DNA of 64,000 bases from Palsa-147 sp049279675 (GCA_049279675.1 JBAPOP010000012.1:51485-115484), one strand, 5' to 3'. Counted from the stretch's first letter, positions 35,371-44,909 are shown. Numbers and translations: made by a program. The notes: generated by a model not told the origin, from the letters alone.

Positions 35371-35385
35371 CATAGTTAACCTATG
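35371..35385 (+). promoter_or_regulatory. Perfect dyad overlapping the NRAMP start codon
   Basis: CATAG-TTAAC-CTATG, a perfect 5+5 dyad with a 5-bp centre; its last three bases are the ATG of the transporter gene (35383-35385). The half-sites resemble those of the known E. coli MntR box (CATAG ... CTATG), but the spacer is 5 rather than 6. A metal-responsive operator is a reasonable guess. Confidence 0.45.
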
Positions 35386-36678
35386 AACCTGGGACGCATT
35401 TCGGAGACCATTTCGGGAACGACTGCGGATACGCCGCCGATTGCAGTGACGGCGGGAGGCAGCCTCTCCAAGCGGCCGCGTGAAGCGTGGTGGTTCCTGG
35501 GTCCTGCGTTCGTCGCTTCCGTCGCCTACATGGATCCCGGTAATTTTGCGACCAACATCGAAGGCGGAGCGCGCTTTGGATATCAGCTTCTGTGGGTCCT
35601 GCTGTGGTCGAATGCGATGGCGATCCTGGTCCAGTATCTCGCCGCAAAGCTGGGAATCGCGACGGGACGGACGCTGCCCGAGAATTGCCGAGCGGAGTTT
35701 TCGAAGCCGGTGACGCTCGGCTTGTGGCTTGCCGCGGAAATCGCCGCGATGGCTACCGACCTTGCTGAATTCCTGGGCGCGGCTCTTGGGTTCAATCTAC
35801 TTTTTGGCATTCGAATGTTGCCCGCGGCACTGCTGACCGGCGTCGTCGTGATGCTCATTCTGATGTTCGAGCAGGCGGGATTTCAATGGCTCGAACGCGT
35901 CATCATGGCATTTGTAGCGGTGATCGGCTTGGCGTACGCCTATGAAGTGTTCTTGAGCAAGCCGCACTGGGGCGAAATCGCACAGGGCATAATTATTCCT
36001 CACGTACAAACGTCATCGATTTACATCGCCGTTTCAATGTTGGGCGCCACCGTGATGCCGCACGTCATTTATCTCCATTCCGCGCTGGTGTTGCCGCGCC
36101 GCGAGGTGGCCGACCGCGAAGATCATCATCACCGGCGCATGGAATTACTGGACGTCCTTCTCGCAATGAATGGCGCGTGGTTGATCAATACCGCGATGCT
36201 GATCATGGCTGCGGCCGTATTTTTTGGGCATGGGATGACGGTTTATTCGATTGAAGCGGCGCACGGTACGCTCGCGCCGCTTCTTGGCCGTTTTGCGGGC
36301 ATCGCGTTTGCGGTCGCGTTGCTGGCATCGGGCCTTTCGTCATCCAGTGTCGGCACGATGGCGGGCCAGGTGATTCTGCAGGGATTCCTGAATATTCGAA
36401 TCAGCATTTTCCTTCGCCGCGTGGTGACAATGATTCCGGCGATACTGGTAATCGGTTGGGGCCTCGATCCACTGAAGACACTCATTTTGAGTCAAGCGGT
36501 GCTGAGCTTCTGCCTGCCGTTCGCGATGATTCCGCTTCTGATTCTGACACGGCGCCATAACCTAATGGGTGCGCACGCAAACCGGCCGCTTACAAACTTC
36601 CTCTCCTTGATAACCACCGGCGTCATCCTCGCGATGAACGCGTGGCTTCTCTATTCGATCTTCTCTGGACAAGCTTGA
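35383..36678 (+). CDS. mntH: NRAMP-family divalent metal transporter (MntH-like)
   Basis: Proton-coupled Mn2+/Fe2+ importer, 431 aa, about 11 membrane helices. The metal-site motifs are MDPGN (Asp51 to Asn54) in helix 1 and MPHVIYLHSALV in helix 6. An acidic/His-rich cytoplasmic loop (VADREDHHHRRMELLD) lies in the middle. It is preceded by a likely metal-responsive dyad at its start codon. The next gene, a cytochrome c, is 73 bp downstream on the same strand. Confidence 0.93.
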   Translation: MNLGRISETISGTTADTPPIAVTAGGSLSKRPREAWWFLGPAFVASVAYMDPGNFATNIEGGARFGYQLLWVLLWSNAMAILVQYLAAKLGIATGRTLPENCRAEFSKPVTLGLWLAAEIAAMATDLAEFLGAALGFNLLFGIRMLPAALLTGVVVMLILMFEQAGFQWLERVIMAFVAVIGLAYAYEVFLSKPHWGEIAQGIIIPHVQTSSIYIAVSMLGATVMPHVIYLHSALVLPRREVADREDHHHRRMELLDVLLAMNGAWLINTAMLIMAAAVFFGHGMTVYSIEAAHGTLAPLLGRFAGIAFAVALLASGLSSSSVGTMAGQVILQGFLNIRISIFLRRVVTMIPAILVIGWGLDPLKTLILSQAVLSFCLPFAMIPLLILTRRHNLMGAHANRPLTNFLSLITTGVILAMNAWLLYSIFSGQA

Positions 36679-36751
36679 GTGTGGGAAAATTCAGCCGGCG
36701 CTTCGTAGCGCATATGTTGCGAAGAAATGCCGGTGGCGAAACCCGCAAACG

Positions 36752-37222
36752 ATGATTTCCGAAGATCCTAACTCAACTAGAAACCGGCGAAAACGGGCGC
36801 GAATTCTGCTCGGGGTCGTTGGAGTCCTGCTAATTGCAGCTCTTGCCGCATTTATTTTTGCGAACACTGGATCAGATTGGAACGCGCCGGCCGAGGCGAA
36901 GGCCCTCGCGAATCCGCTGCCGCAAGATCCGAGCTTCGTTGCGGCGGGCAAAGCCGTTTATCAGGAAAACTGCGCGGATTGCCATGGTGATTCCGGTAAC
37001 GGGAAGGGAAGCGATTCGTGGAAATATTTGGCGAAGCCCGCTGATTTCACCGATTCGAGCGCGATGAACAAAATGACCGACGGCGAACTTTTTTGGAAGA
37101 TCACCGCCGGCCGCAGACCCATGCCAAGCTTTGAAAAAAAGCTGTCAGAGGATGAGCGCTGGATGCTAGTTGATTATATTCGTACTTTTTCGCAGCCGAG
37201 CGGGCCCCAGCAATCTAGATAA
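36752..37222 (+). CDS. Membrane-anchored class I cytochrome c
   Basis: 156 aa. One N-terminal membrane anchor (about residues 17-38) with the heme domain on the outer face. The heme motif is CADCH (Cys74, Cys77, His78), and Met124 in RRPMPSF is the likely distal ligand. The mono-heme domain (about 60-150) is the usual cytochrome c fold. The electron-transfer partner is unknown. Confidence 0.9.
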   Translation: MISEDPNSTRNRRKRARILLGVVGVLLIAALAAFIFANTGSDWNAPAEAKALANPLPQDPSFVAAGKAVYQENCADCHGDSGNGKGSDSWKYLAKPADFTDSSAMNKMTDGELFWKITAGRRPMPSFEKKLSEDERWMLVDYIRTFSQPSGPQQSR

Positions 37223-37266
37223 AGCCAGCTGCACTCGGCTGATCCACATTCCTCGAAAATCGCCGA

Positions 37267-37725
37267 TCAACTCACTTTAGCAAGCGCGTCGGCGACTTCA
37301 TTCACATCGGGGACCGTCGGAATGTCGTACTGCTTGAACCATGCGATTTTTCCGTCGCGATCGATGATGGCGATGGCGCGGCCGGTGATTCCCTTATCGC
37401 TGAGATACACACCGAATTTATCCGCGACAGCTCCGCGCGGCTGAAAGTCCGCGAGCAGCGGGTACTTGATCCCCATTTTCTCGGCGAAAGCCTTGTGCGA
37501 CCACACGCTATCCACAGATAGGCCGAGCACCTGCGCGTCGAGCAATTCAAATCGCTTGAAATCATTTGCGAAGCAGGCGTGCTCGTTCGTGCAGACCGGG
37601 CTCCAATCAAGCGGATAAAACATGAGCACCACGCGCTTGCCGCGGTAGTCCGCGAGCTTAATTTCCTTTTGGCTTTGATCCTTTAGAACGAAATCGGGCG
37701 CTGCCGTACCCACCGCAATTGCCAT
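37267..37725 (-). CDS. Peroxiredoxin (AhpC/TSA family)
   Basis: 152 aa from ATG 37725 with GGAGGA upstream; a longer frame to 37851 lacks a good start. Thioredoxin-fold thiol peroxidase. The peroxidatic Cys45 is in the YPLDWSPVCTNE segment, and Cys51 may be the resolving cysteine, although its spacing differs from the C-x4-C of BCP. Arg/Thr residues of the active site are present. Convergent with the cytochrome c gene. Confidence 0.9.
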   Translation of the reverse strand: MAIAVGTAAPDFVLKDQSQKEIKLADYRGKRVVLMFYPLDWSPVCTNEHACFANDFKRFELLDAQVLGLSVDSVWSHKAFAEKMGIKYPLLADFQPRGAVADKFGVYLSDKGITGRAIAIIDRDGKIAWFKQYDIPTVPDVNEVADALAKVS

Positions 37726-37887
37726 GATTCCTCCAGAAGCCTCGCGAGTTTCCCGAGCGAAAAGAGCGAATGAACCGCGAAGACAACGATGATATCCGAA
37801 GCTGGCGCGCGTGACAAACGTGCCCTGCGAGGCGGGGCCGCCGCGTGACATTCATCCAGCTCAGCTTCTGCTACTATACCGTCGGCG

Positions 37888-38514
37888 ATGTGGGAAACGC
37901 GCGTCACTCACGAAGAAGCGTATCCGGGAATTCGTTTCCTGCCGAGCAGCCGAAACTGGTGGGCTCGCTTGAAAGGTGTGCCGGCCGAGTGCGTTCATCT
38001 CGAACAAGGGCATCCGTGGATGGCGTCGCTCGTACCCGACACTTTATATTTGCGAGGAAAGGCTGCGAGGCGACGCGATCCGGTTCGGCCCGAAGTGTCG
38101 CTTTGCCTCGAGTGTTTTCTTGAAGTGTTCCGTCGCGAATTCGAGGATTATACGGGCCGGGGAGTCGGGATCGAACCCGACGGCGATTCGTTCTCGCAGT
38201 ACTTTTTCGTTTCGTCGAAGGACTTCACGGCTGCCGGACTTTTGCCGGAAGTTCGAGACGCCCTGGATAAGCGGTTGGCGAGCGACCCAGGAACCTGCGC
38301 TGTTTGCTCCTATGCGGCAACCTGGGACTGGCTCTCGCGCGAAGAAGTTGCCGATCTCGGTGATGCGAATGCTATCGTGAACGCGCGCGGCACCAAACTC
38401 TGCGCCATGCATGCAGCGCGGAAAATTTGCGACGCGTTCGAAGGGATTCACGAAGCGAATCTTTATTACGTGAATCTGCCTTATGGTGAGGCAGGCGCGT
38501 ACGTCTGGATTTGA
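37888..38514 (+). CDS. Hypothetical Cys-rich protein
   Basis: 208 aa, no signal peptide. Cysteines cluster as CLEC (about 74-77) and CAVC (about 138-141), with one more in KLCAMH, a possible zinc or Fe-S site. Segments such as GVPAECVHLEQGHPWMASL and LGDANAIVNARGTKL look conserved but match no family I recognise. It overlaps or abuts the following 80-aa gene. Confidence 0.7.
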   Translation: MWETRVTHEEAYPGIRFLPSSRNWWARLKGVPAECVHLEQGHPWMASLVPDTLYLRGKAARRRDPVRPEVSLCLECFLEVFRREFEDYTGRGVGIEPDGDSFSQYFFVSSKDFTAAGLLPEVRDALDKRLASDPGTCAVCSYAATWDWLSREEVADLGDANAIVNARGTKLCAMHAARKICDAFEGIHEANLYYVNLPYGEAGAYVWI

Positions 38515-38516
38515 CG

Positions 38517-38759
38517 ATGAGATTGAAGGAAGCAGTCGAGAAATACCTGGCGCTCGCCGGTGGTTACGGCCGGCCCGTCGCCATCGCGCAATTTGGTTTG
38601 CCGCGGGCGGACGCGGAAAAGCTGTTCGGCACATTCGACGAGGATTATCACATCAGCCGCTACTTCCATTTTTCGAACGGGGCCGGCGAGGCATTCGACA
38701 TCAACGGTTTTCCCCAGACGCACATCGCGATCGACTCTGAGATTCAATCCACACTTTAG
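38517..38759 (+). CDS. Small hypothetical protein
   Basis: 80 aa from ATG 38517, 2 bp past the previous stop; a TTG at 38511 would overlap it. Globular-looking, with LPRADAEKLFGTFDEDYHISRYFHF and FPQTHIAIDSEI segments. No family recognised. Its tight spacing suggests co-expression with the preceding Cys-rich protein gene. Confidence 0.6.
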   Translation: MRLKEAVEKYLALAGGYGRPVAIAQFGLPRADAEKLFGTFDEDYHISRYFHFSNGAGEAFDINGFPQTHIAIDSEIQSTL

Positions 38760-38803
38760 TCCACCGGGAATCGGATTGGGCCGCGAAGGAATTTCGGCCG
38801 CGC

Positions 38804-40645
38804 TTATTCGCGCGCGACAGCGGCTTTTTGCGTCGCTTGCATAAGTGTTTCGTGCTCTTCACGCAATTCAGGGGGGAGACGATCGCCAAACTTGGCGAGA
38901 AACGCGCCGGAAGATTCGGTTTCCGAATTCCAGTCAATCGGGTCGACGTGGAGCAGCTCGTCTAAAGTCTCGCGTGAAATATTCAATCCGTCGAGCGTGA
39001 GCGAGCCGGGAGCCGGAACGTAGCCGATTGCCGTTTCGTCGGCGTCGGCTTGGCCCTCGATCCGGTCGAGCATCCACTTCAGCACGCGAACATTCTCTCC
39101 GTAGCCCGGCCAGAGAAGTTTTCCGCTGGCGTCGCGCCGGAACCAATTCACATTGAAAATTCTCGGCGGATTCTTGACGCGACGCCCCGTTTCGAGCCAG
39201 TGGCTGAAATAATCGGCCATGTTGTAGCCGCAGAACGGTAGCATGGCCATCGGATCGCGGCGCGTGACGCCAACGGCGCCAGTGGCAGCGGCCGTTGTCT
39301 CAGAGGCCATCGTCGCGCCAACGTAGACACCGTGCTGCCAATTTCGGGATTCGTACACGAGCGGAGCAACCCGCGCGCGGCGACCGCCGAAGATCATCGC
39401 TGAAATCGGGACGCCATCCGGATTTTCCCAGTCTTTCGAAATGGAAGGAGATTGCGATGCCGGAACCGTGTACCGCGAATTCGGGTGCGCGGCCGGGTCT
39501 TTTCCGCCGGTATAAGTTTGGCCCTTCCAGTTGATCAGTCCTGTGGGCGGCGTACCGTCGATGCCTTCCCACCACGGCTCATTTTCTGCTGTCATCGCGA
39601 CGTTCGTGAAAATCGTATTCTTTCGAATCGCCGTCATCACATTTGGATTTGTTCTCGCGTTGGTTCCCGGTGCGACGCCAAAAAAGCCCGCTTCAGGGTT
39701 CACGGCGCGAAGCTGGCCATCGGCGCCAATATGAATCCACGCGATATCGTCGCCCACCGTCCACACGCGGTAGCCTTCGTTCTCGAGCGCCGAAACCATC
39801 ATGGCAAGATTCGTCTTGCCGCATGCGCTCGGAAACGCCGCGCTCATATAACTGACTTTGCCGGAGGGATCTTCGAGGCCGAGGATGAGCATGTGTTCGG
39901 CCATCCATCCTTCGTCGCGCGCGATACAACTCGCAATTCTTAATGCAAAGCATTTCTTGCCGAGCAGCGCGTTTCCGCCGTATCCGGAGCCGACGCTCCA
40001 GATTAGTTTTTCTTCAGGGAAGTGCAGGACGAAACGCCGATCGGGCCTTAGATCGCCGAGGGAATGCAGGCCAGGAACGTAATCGCCGGAGGTGCCGAGG
40101 CGGTCGAGCGCAACTTTGCCCATGCGAGACATTACGCGCATGCTCGCGACCACGTAGGCGCTATCCGTAATTTCGACGCCCACGCGGCTGTATGGCGAAG
40201 CTACCGGGCCAAGAATGTACGGAACCACGTACATCGTCCGGCCCTTCATCGCGCCGTCGAAGAGTGGCCGGACCATATTCTTAGCGTCTTCAGGTGCCAT
40301 CCAGTTATTGGTCGGGCCGGCATCCGATTTTTCGCGCGAGCAGATAAAAGTGAGGTGCTCGGTGCGAGCTACGTCGCTTGGATCGCTTCGGTGCAGGTAG
40401 GAACCCGGGTAAGTTCTCTGATTGAGCGCGAAAAATGTGGCATCCCGCAGCATGTCGTCCACAAGGCGCGCGTATTCTTCTGCCGATCCATCGCACCAGA
40501 CGATTTTTGCCGGTTTCGTGAGGCGAGCTGATTCTTCAACCCAGCTCTCAACGGGAGTGGACAAAGGGCCTCCTGAGCGTGTTCCATTGGGCCGGGGATC
40601 GGCTAGCCGGCAATCTGCTTCGCGCTCGACGAAGCAGATCTCCAT
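38804..40645 (-). CDS. pckG: Phosphoenolpyruvate carboxykinase (GTP)
   Basis: Converts oxaloacetate to PEP with GTP, the entry to gluconeogenesis. 613 aa, normal size. The P-loop with active-site cysteine is AFPSACGKTNLAMM (Cys275, Lys277), the kinase-2 acidic pair is GDDIAW (299 on), and ARTEHLTFICSREKSDAGPTNNW is the conserved N-terminal substrate region (given here in short form ARTEHLTF). It is GTP-type, not ATP-type, by these motifs. Convergent with the small hypothetical gene. Confidence 0.95.
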   Translation of the reverse strand: MEICFVEREADCRLADPRPNGTRSGGPLSTPVESWVEESARLTKPAKIVWCDGSAEEYARLVDDMLRDATFFALNQRTYPGSYLHRSDPSDVARTEHLTFICSREKSDAGPTNNWMAPEDAKNMVRPLFDGAMKGRTMYVVPYILGPVASPYSRVGVEITDSAYVVASMRVMSRMGKVALDRLGTSGDYVPGLHSLGDLRPDRRFVLHFPEEKLIWSVGSGYGGNALLGKKCFALRIASCIARDEGWMAEHMLILGLEDPSGKVSYMSAAFPSACGKTNLAMMVSALENEGYRVWTVGDDIAWIHIGADGQLRAVNPEAGFFGVAPGTNARTNPNVMTAIRKNTIFTNVAMTAENEPWWEGIDGTPPTGLINWKGQTYTGGKDPAAHPNSRYTVPASQSPSISKDWENPDGVPISAMIFGGRRARVAPLVYESRNWQHGVYVGATMASETTAAATGAVGVTRRDPMAMLPFCGYNMADYFSHWLETGRRVKNPPRIFNVNWFRRDASGKLLWPGYGENVRVLKWMLDRIEGQADADETAIGYVPAPGSLTLDGLNISRETLDELLHVDPIDWNSETESSGAFLAKFGDRLPPELREEHETLMQATQKAAVARE

Positions 40646-40731
40646 TTTAGCGAAGGAGTGCAGTCTAGGTCAGCCATATTGCAATTGCAAGCGAGGGGCT
40701 GACGGCGATTGGCGAAGTTGGAACGGCCGCG

Positions 40732-41010
40732 ATGCTATACTTTTTTGCGATGTTCGCGCGCAAACTTCAAGTTGATATCACGGTGGACGGCGAGACGCGG
40801 CCATGCCCGCTCGAGTGGCTCGATAGTTTCGCCATGCGGAATTTCACACGGTCCGCGGATTTCGACGACACGCTTCCAACCGGCGATGGGCGGATCGAAA
40901 CTGGTTTGCGAGTGGATTCCAAGGGGCTCGCCGAGGCTCTAGAGGAGTGGTTTAACAGCCGGGGAATGGGCAAGGGGAAAACTGTGCGCGTCGACGTCCA
41001 CGAACTTTAG
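40732..41010 (+). CDS. Small hypothetical protein
   Basis: 92 aa from ATG 40732 (ATG 40750 is also possible). It contains VDITVDGETRPCPLEWLDSF and EALEEWFNSRGMGKG segments and a single Cys. No family recognised. Divergent from pckG with 86 bp between the starts. Confidence 0.55.
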   Translation: MLYFFAMFARKLQVDITVDGETRPCPLEWLDSFAMRNFTRSADFDDTLPTGDGRIETGLRVDSKGLAEALEEWFNSRGMGKGKTVRVDVHEL

Positions 41011-41127
41011 CGCATAACACTTCAGGCATACGGAACTTCAAGCAACGACTCCCATGAAATTGAAACGCAATCACTCCCGAAATTGGGTGATGCTCAGTAT
41101 GAATTGATGGAGATTTTCTTCAAGAAA

Positions 41128-41198
41128 GAGGAGCCGAAGCGAATTTTGCGAATGACTGGGGCGTTGCAGCGGTCATCGCGAAACAGATTCGGCTCCTC
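41128..41198. repeat. 71-nt long hairpin element
   Basis: The arms GAGGAGCCGAA (41128-41138) and TTCGGCTCCTC (41188-41198) form a perfect 11-bp outer stem. Inside, TTTGCGAATGAC and GTCATCGCGAAA pair as a bulged second stem around a loop GGGGCGTTGCAGC. It lies in the gap between two convergent genes. It could be a bidirectional terminator, a REP/MITE-like element or a structured RNA. The rest of the 280-bp gap shows nothing else. Confidence 0.6.
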
Positions 41199-41290
41199 AC
41201 CTTCGTTTTGACGCAATGCGGCGAAAACGGTAAGCAATCTTGCGTGTGCTCGTTGAAATGGATCGGTAGCAAGCGAAAAGGAAAGAGAGT

Positions 41291-42175
41291 TTATCGAGAA
41301 CGAAGCGGCTCAGCGTCTGGGCTGGCGGGCGGCATGTGGCGCGCGATCGCAGCGCGGATTCTTGGCAACGCTGCGCGCGTCGCCGCCGCGCCAGCCGCGA
41401 TCAGGCGCGGAGTCTCCGTGAAGGCATCCCACAAAACATCGTGAACGTCCGGCTCGATCACCACGTCCGCCGATTGCCGCCATGGTGCTTCCTGGCCTTC
41501 CTGAATAATTGAGAAGGCGCGCCCGATCACTTCAATCGTATTTCGCGGCTTATTCTTCAGCTCGCCAGGTTCGAGATGAACCCCGATCGCGATGTTCGCT
41601 CCGAGCGAACGCACGGCCCTCGTAGGCACGGCGTCAGTCAAAAATCCGTCGACGAGGATGCGGCCGCGATACTCGACGGGCAAAAACAAGCCGGGATATG
41701 CGCACGATGCGCGCAAGGCAATTCCGATCTCGCCTTCGGTGAAGTAAACGGATTCGCCGCGGACAATGTCTGTGGCGACGATCGCGAACGGAATATGCAA
41801 TTCCTCGAAGTACCGAGCCGTAGTGAATTTATGCAGGAATTCTTCGAGGCGTTCGTTCGAGGCCATTCCCATCCTCGAAAGCGTCCAGCGTCCGAAATCG
41901 CGAAAGCGCGTCTCGGAACCCTGCCGCTCCATGTCGACGAGAGTGGCGCCGCTCGCGTAAGCTGCGCCAATCAGCGCGCCGACGCTCGTCCCGGCAAGGC
42001 AATCAATCGGAATTCCTTCTTCCTCGAAGACTCGGAGCACGCCGATATGGGCAATTCCACGCGCGAAGCCGCCGCCAAGCGCCAATCCGACACGCGGCTG
42101 CCCGCCCGCGCCGCCGTATGCGAACGAACGTAGCCCGCGCACAGCGGAACCGATCATTTTCTTTGCCCGGCCCAT
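41291..42175 (-). CDS. Patatin-like phospholipase (RssA type)
   Basis: 294 aa serine lipid hydrolase. The Ser-Asp dyad is Ser64 in the GTSVG elbow and Asp176 in VDGFLTDAVP; the oxyanion hole is LALGGGFARG (31-40), with G-G-G present. No signal peptide. Members act on phospholipids or acyl-esters. It is divergent from the fatty-acid oxidation operon, which is consistent with freeing fatty acids, though that link is inference. Confidence 0.9.
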   Translation of the reverse strand: MGRAKKMIGSAVRGLRSFAYGGAGGQPRVGLALGGGFARGIAHIGVLRVFEEEGIPIDCLAGTSVGALIGAAYASGATLVDMERQGSETRFRDFGRWTLSRMGMASNERLEEFLHKFTTARYFEELHIPFAIVATDIVRGESVYFTEGEIGIALRASCAYPGLFLPVEYRGRILVDGFLTDAVPTRAVRSLGANIAIGVHLEPGELKNKPRNTIEVIGRAFSIIQEGQEAPWRQSADVVIEPDVHDVLWDAFTETPRLIAAGAAATRAALPRIRAAIARHMPPASPDAEPLRSR

Positions 42176-42232
42176 TGTAATTTCCAGTTTAATTGACAGT
42201 GTAACTCAAACCGGGGATGCTTGGATTTGCGG

Positions 42233-42261
42233 TTGACCGTGGCATACCTGTTTTGTAACCT
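42233..42261 (+). promoter_or_regulatory. Putative promoter of the fad operon
   Basis: TTGACC (42233-42238), 17-bp spacer, then TAACCT (42256-42261). It lies 24 bp upstream of the fadN start. The -10 is a 4-of-6 match. Motif matching only. Confidence 0.4.
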
Positions 42262-42284
42262 CCGGCGTTGCCTCGGATAGGAAA

Positions 42285-44708
42285 ATGAAAAAGCGGATCG
42301 AAAAAGCTGCGGTTCTCGGCGCCGGAACTATGGGCTCGCGCATCGCAGCGCATCTCGCGAACGCGGGAATTTCGTGCTATCTCCTCGACATCGTTCCGCG
42401 CGAACTCACTTCCGAAGAACAGGCGAAGGGCCTGACGCTCGCGCAGCCCGCCGTCCGAAATCGGATCGTTCGCGCAGGATTGGAAGCGGCGAAGAAAGCC
42501 CGCCCGGCGGCGTTTTTCACCGCCGACACCGCCCGGCTCATTACCATCGGCAATTTCGAAGACAATCTCGCCTGGTGCGGAGAAGTGGATTGGATTATCG
42601 AAGCCGTCGCCGAGAATCTTGAGATCAAACGGAATCTGCTCGAGCGCGTCGAGCAGCATCGCAAACCCGGAACAATCGTCACGACGAATACATCTGGTTT
42701 GCCGATTCATCTCGTGGCCGACGGACGCTCGGATGACTTTCAGCGCCATTGGGCGGGAACGCATTTCTTCAATCCGCCGCGCCATATGAAGCTCGTCGAA
42801 CTGATCCCGGGACCGAGAACAGACACTGGAGTTGTCGAGTCGCTCGACGATGTTTGCGATCGCCGGCTCGGCAAGGGCGTGGTGATCGCAAAGGACACGC
42901 CGAACTTCATCGCGAATCGCATCGGCACGTACTCGATGCTCAACGCTGTTCGTCTGATGATTGAACTCGAAATGACGATCGAAGAAGTGGACGCCTGTAC
43001 GGGGCCGGCTGTCGGTTGGCCGAAGTCAGCGACATATCGCACGGCGGATATCGTAGGCCTCGATATCCTGGTCAACGTGGTTAGAAATATTTATGAGAAC
43101 GCTAAGAACGACGAATCGCGCGAAGCGTACAAAGTTCCTGCCCTCATCGAAGACATGATCTCGCGCGGCTGGCTTGGCGAGAAAACCGGCAAAGGCTTCT
43201 ACCAATCGGTGAGAAAAGGCGGCGAGCGCGAAATCCTCACGCTTGATTGGCAGAAGATGGAATACCTGCCGAAGCAAAAGGCGCGCTTCGCTTCAATCGA
43301 AGCCGGAAAGGCGATCGAAGATACGCGCGAACGGCTGCGCGCGCTTGTGGCCCCCGTGCTCGATGGTCAAGGCGGCGACAAGGCATCGCGGTTTCTGTGG
43401 GGCAGCCTGAGCGAGATGTGCTCGTACGCCGCGCGGCGCGTTCCGGAAATTGCAGACAGCATCGTGGACGTGGATCGCGCGATGCGCTGGGGTTTTGCGT
43501 GGGAGCTTGGGCCGTTTGAGATTTGGGATGCGATCGGCGTCGAGCGAATGGCGAAGGCGCTCGAGCGCGATGGCAAGCTCGTTCCGTTGCTTGTTGAGCG
43601 GCTGCTCGCTTCCGGAAAGAAATCTTTTTATCAATCGGAGCAAGGCACGACGAGCTACTTCGATCAATCCACAGCGGCGATGAAGCCTGTCGCCGATCCT
43701 CCCGGCGTGATCATTCTGAAGAGCCTGAAAGAGCGATCGAAGGTCGTACAGACCAACGCTGGTGCGAGCCTGATAGATCTTGGCGACGGCGTGGTGTGTT
43801 GCGAATTTCACGCCAAGATGAATTCCATCGGCGGCGATATCGTCGCGATGATTCACGCCGGGCTCAAACGCCTCGAAGGCGAATTCGATGCGATGGTGAT
43901 CGCCAACCAGGCGACGAATTTTTCCGTCGGCGCGAACTTGATGTTGCTCCTCATCAGCGCGCAGGAAGAGGAATGGGACGACATTCACTTGGCCGTGCGG
44001 CAATTTCAGCGCGTCAACATGGCCATCAAATACGCGCCCCGGCCTGTCGTGGTATCCCCGCAAGGAATGGCGCTCGGCGGCGGCTGCGAAATCAGTCTGC
44101 ACGGCGCAAAGATTCACGCCGCGGCGGAAGCGTACATCGGATTGGTTGAGGCTGGGGTTGGACTAATCCCCGGTGGAGGCGGCACGAAGGAAATGATGAT
44201 TCGAGCGAACGAAAATGCAGCCGGCGCCGAAAATCTCGATCTCTTTCACGCGTTTAAGCCTGTCTTCGAAAATGTTGCGATGGCAAAAGTGTCAACGAGC
44301 GCCGAGGAAGCAAAGTCGCTCGGCTACTTGCGCCGTTCGGATCTCATCTCGTTGAACCGCGATCGTCTTGTTGCCGATGCGAAAGAGACGGCGCTCGGGC
44401 TCGCGCGCGCCGGTTATCATCCACCGGTGCCTGCACAGATTCGAGTGCTCGGCGAAGAATTGTTGGCAGCGGCGAAGCTCGCGATTCACATGATGATGCG
44501 CGGCGAGTACATCACCGATTACGATGCCGTCGTCGCCCGCAAGCTCGCCAACATTCTTGCCGGCGGCGCGCTCTCGTCGCCGCAGACAGTTTCCGAGCAA
44601 TACGTTCTCGATCTCGAACGCGAGACGTTTGTGAGCCTGTGCGGCGAGCGGAAGACGCAGGAGCGCATCGCGCACACGCTGAAGACTGGCAAACCACTGC
44701 GCAATTAG
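42285..44708 (+). CDS. fadN: 3-hydroxyacyl-CoA dehydrogenase / enoyl-CoA hydratase fusion (FadN type)
   Basis: Bifunctional beta-oxidation enzyme, 807 aa. The N-terminal NAD-binding dehydrogenase domain has GAGTMG (residues 12-17) and the catalytic His159 in AGTHFFNPP. The C-terminal enoyl-CoA hydratase (crotonase) domain lies at about 490-690, with FSVGANL and GGGCEISLHGAKIHAAAEA. The order dehydrogenase-then-hydratase is that of B. subtilis FadN and the reverse of E. coli FadB. The thiolase and acyl-CoA dehydrogenase genes follow, separated by one inserted gene. Confidence 0.92.
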   Translation: MKKRIEKAAVLGAGTMGSRIAAHLANAGISCYLLDIVPRELTSEEQAKGLTLAQPAVRNRIVRAGLEAAKKARPAAFFTADTARLITIGNFEDNLAWCGEVDWIIEAVAENLEIKRNLLERVEQHRKPGTIVTTNTSGLPIHLVADGRSDDFQRHWAGTHFFNPPRHMKLVELIPGPRTDTGVVESLDDVCDRRLGKGVVIAKDTPNFIANRIGTYSMLNAVRLMIELEMTIEEVDACTGPAVGWPKSATYRTADIVGLDILVNVVRNIYENAKNDESREAYKVPALIEDMISRGWLGEKTGKGFYQSVRKGGEREILTLDWQKMEYLPKQKARFASIEAGKAIEDTRERLRALVAPVLDGQGGDKASRFLWGSLSEMCSYAARRVPEIADSIVDVDRAMRWGFAWELGPFEIWDAIGVERMAKALERDGKLVPLLVERLLASGKKSFYQSEQGTTSYFDQSTAAMKPVADPPGVIILKSLKERSKVVQTNAGASLIDLGDGVVCCEFHAKMNSIGGDIVAMIHAGLKRLEGEFDAMVIANQATNFSVGANLMLLLISAQEEEWDDIHLAVRQFQRVNMAIKYAPRPVVVSPQGMALGGGCEISLHGAKIHAAAEAYIGLVEAGVGLIPGGGGTKEMMIRANENAAGAENLDLFHAFKPVFENVAMAKVSTSAEEAKSLGYLRRSDLISLNRDRLVADAKETALGLARAGYHPPVPAQIRVLGEELLAAAKLAIHMMMRGEYITDYDAVVARKLANILAGGALSSPQTVSEQYVLDLERETFVSLCGERKTQERIAHTLKTGKPLRN

Positions 44709-44909
44709 TTCAGTACGATCCGCTGCTCGAGTCCATTCTCAGCTTTATGGTTGCCAGAATTTCTTTCGTGCCTTGCACCCGTCCGATATAATCGTGTCAC
44801 TCGACTGCGGCACACTTACCGAATCCGGTATTTCAATAGGGCATCTTTCTCGGTGATTCCCGGAAAGGCCGACGTGCTTTTACTTGGGGAAACAGCGCGT
44901 TATAGGAAA

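Noticed and set aside
41208..41444. 78-codon open frame on the plus strand
   Set aside because: It overlaps the antisense end of the patatin gene and has no protein-like features.
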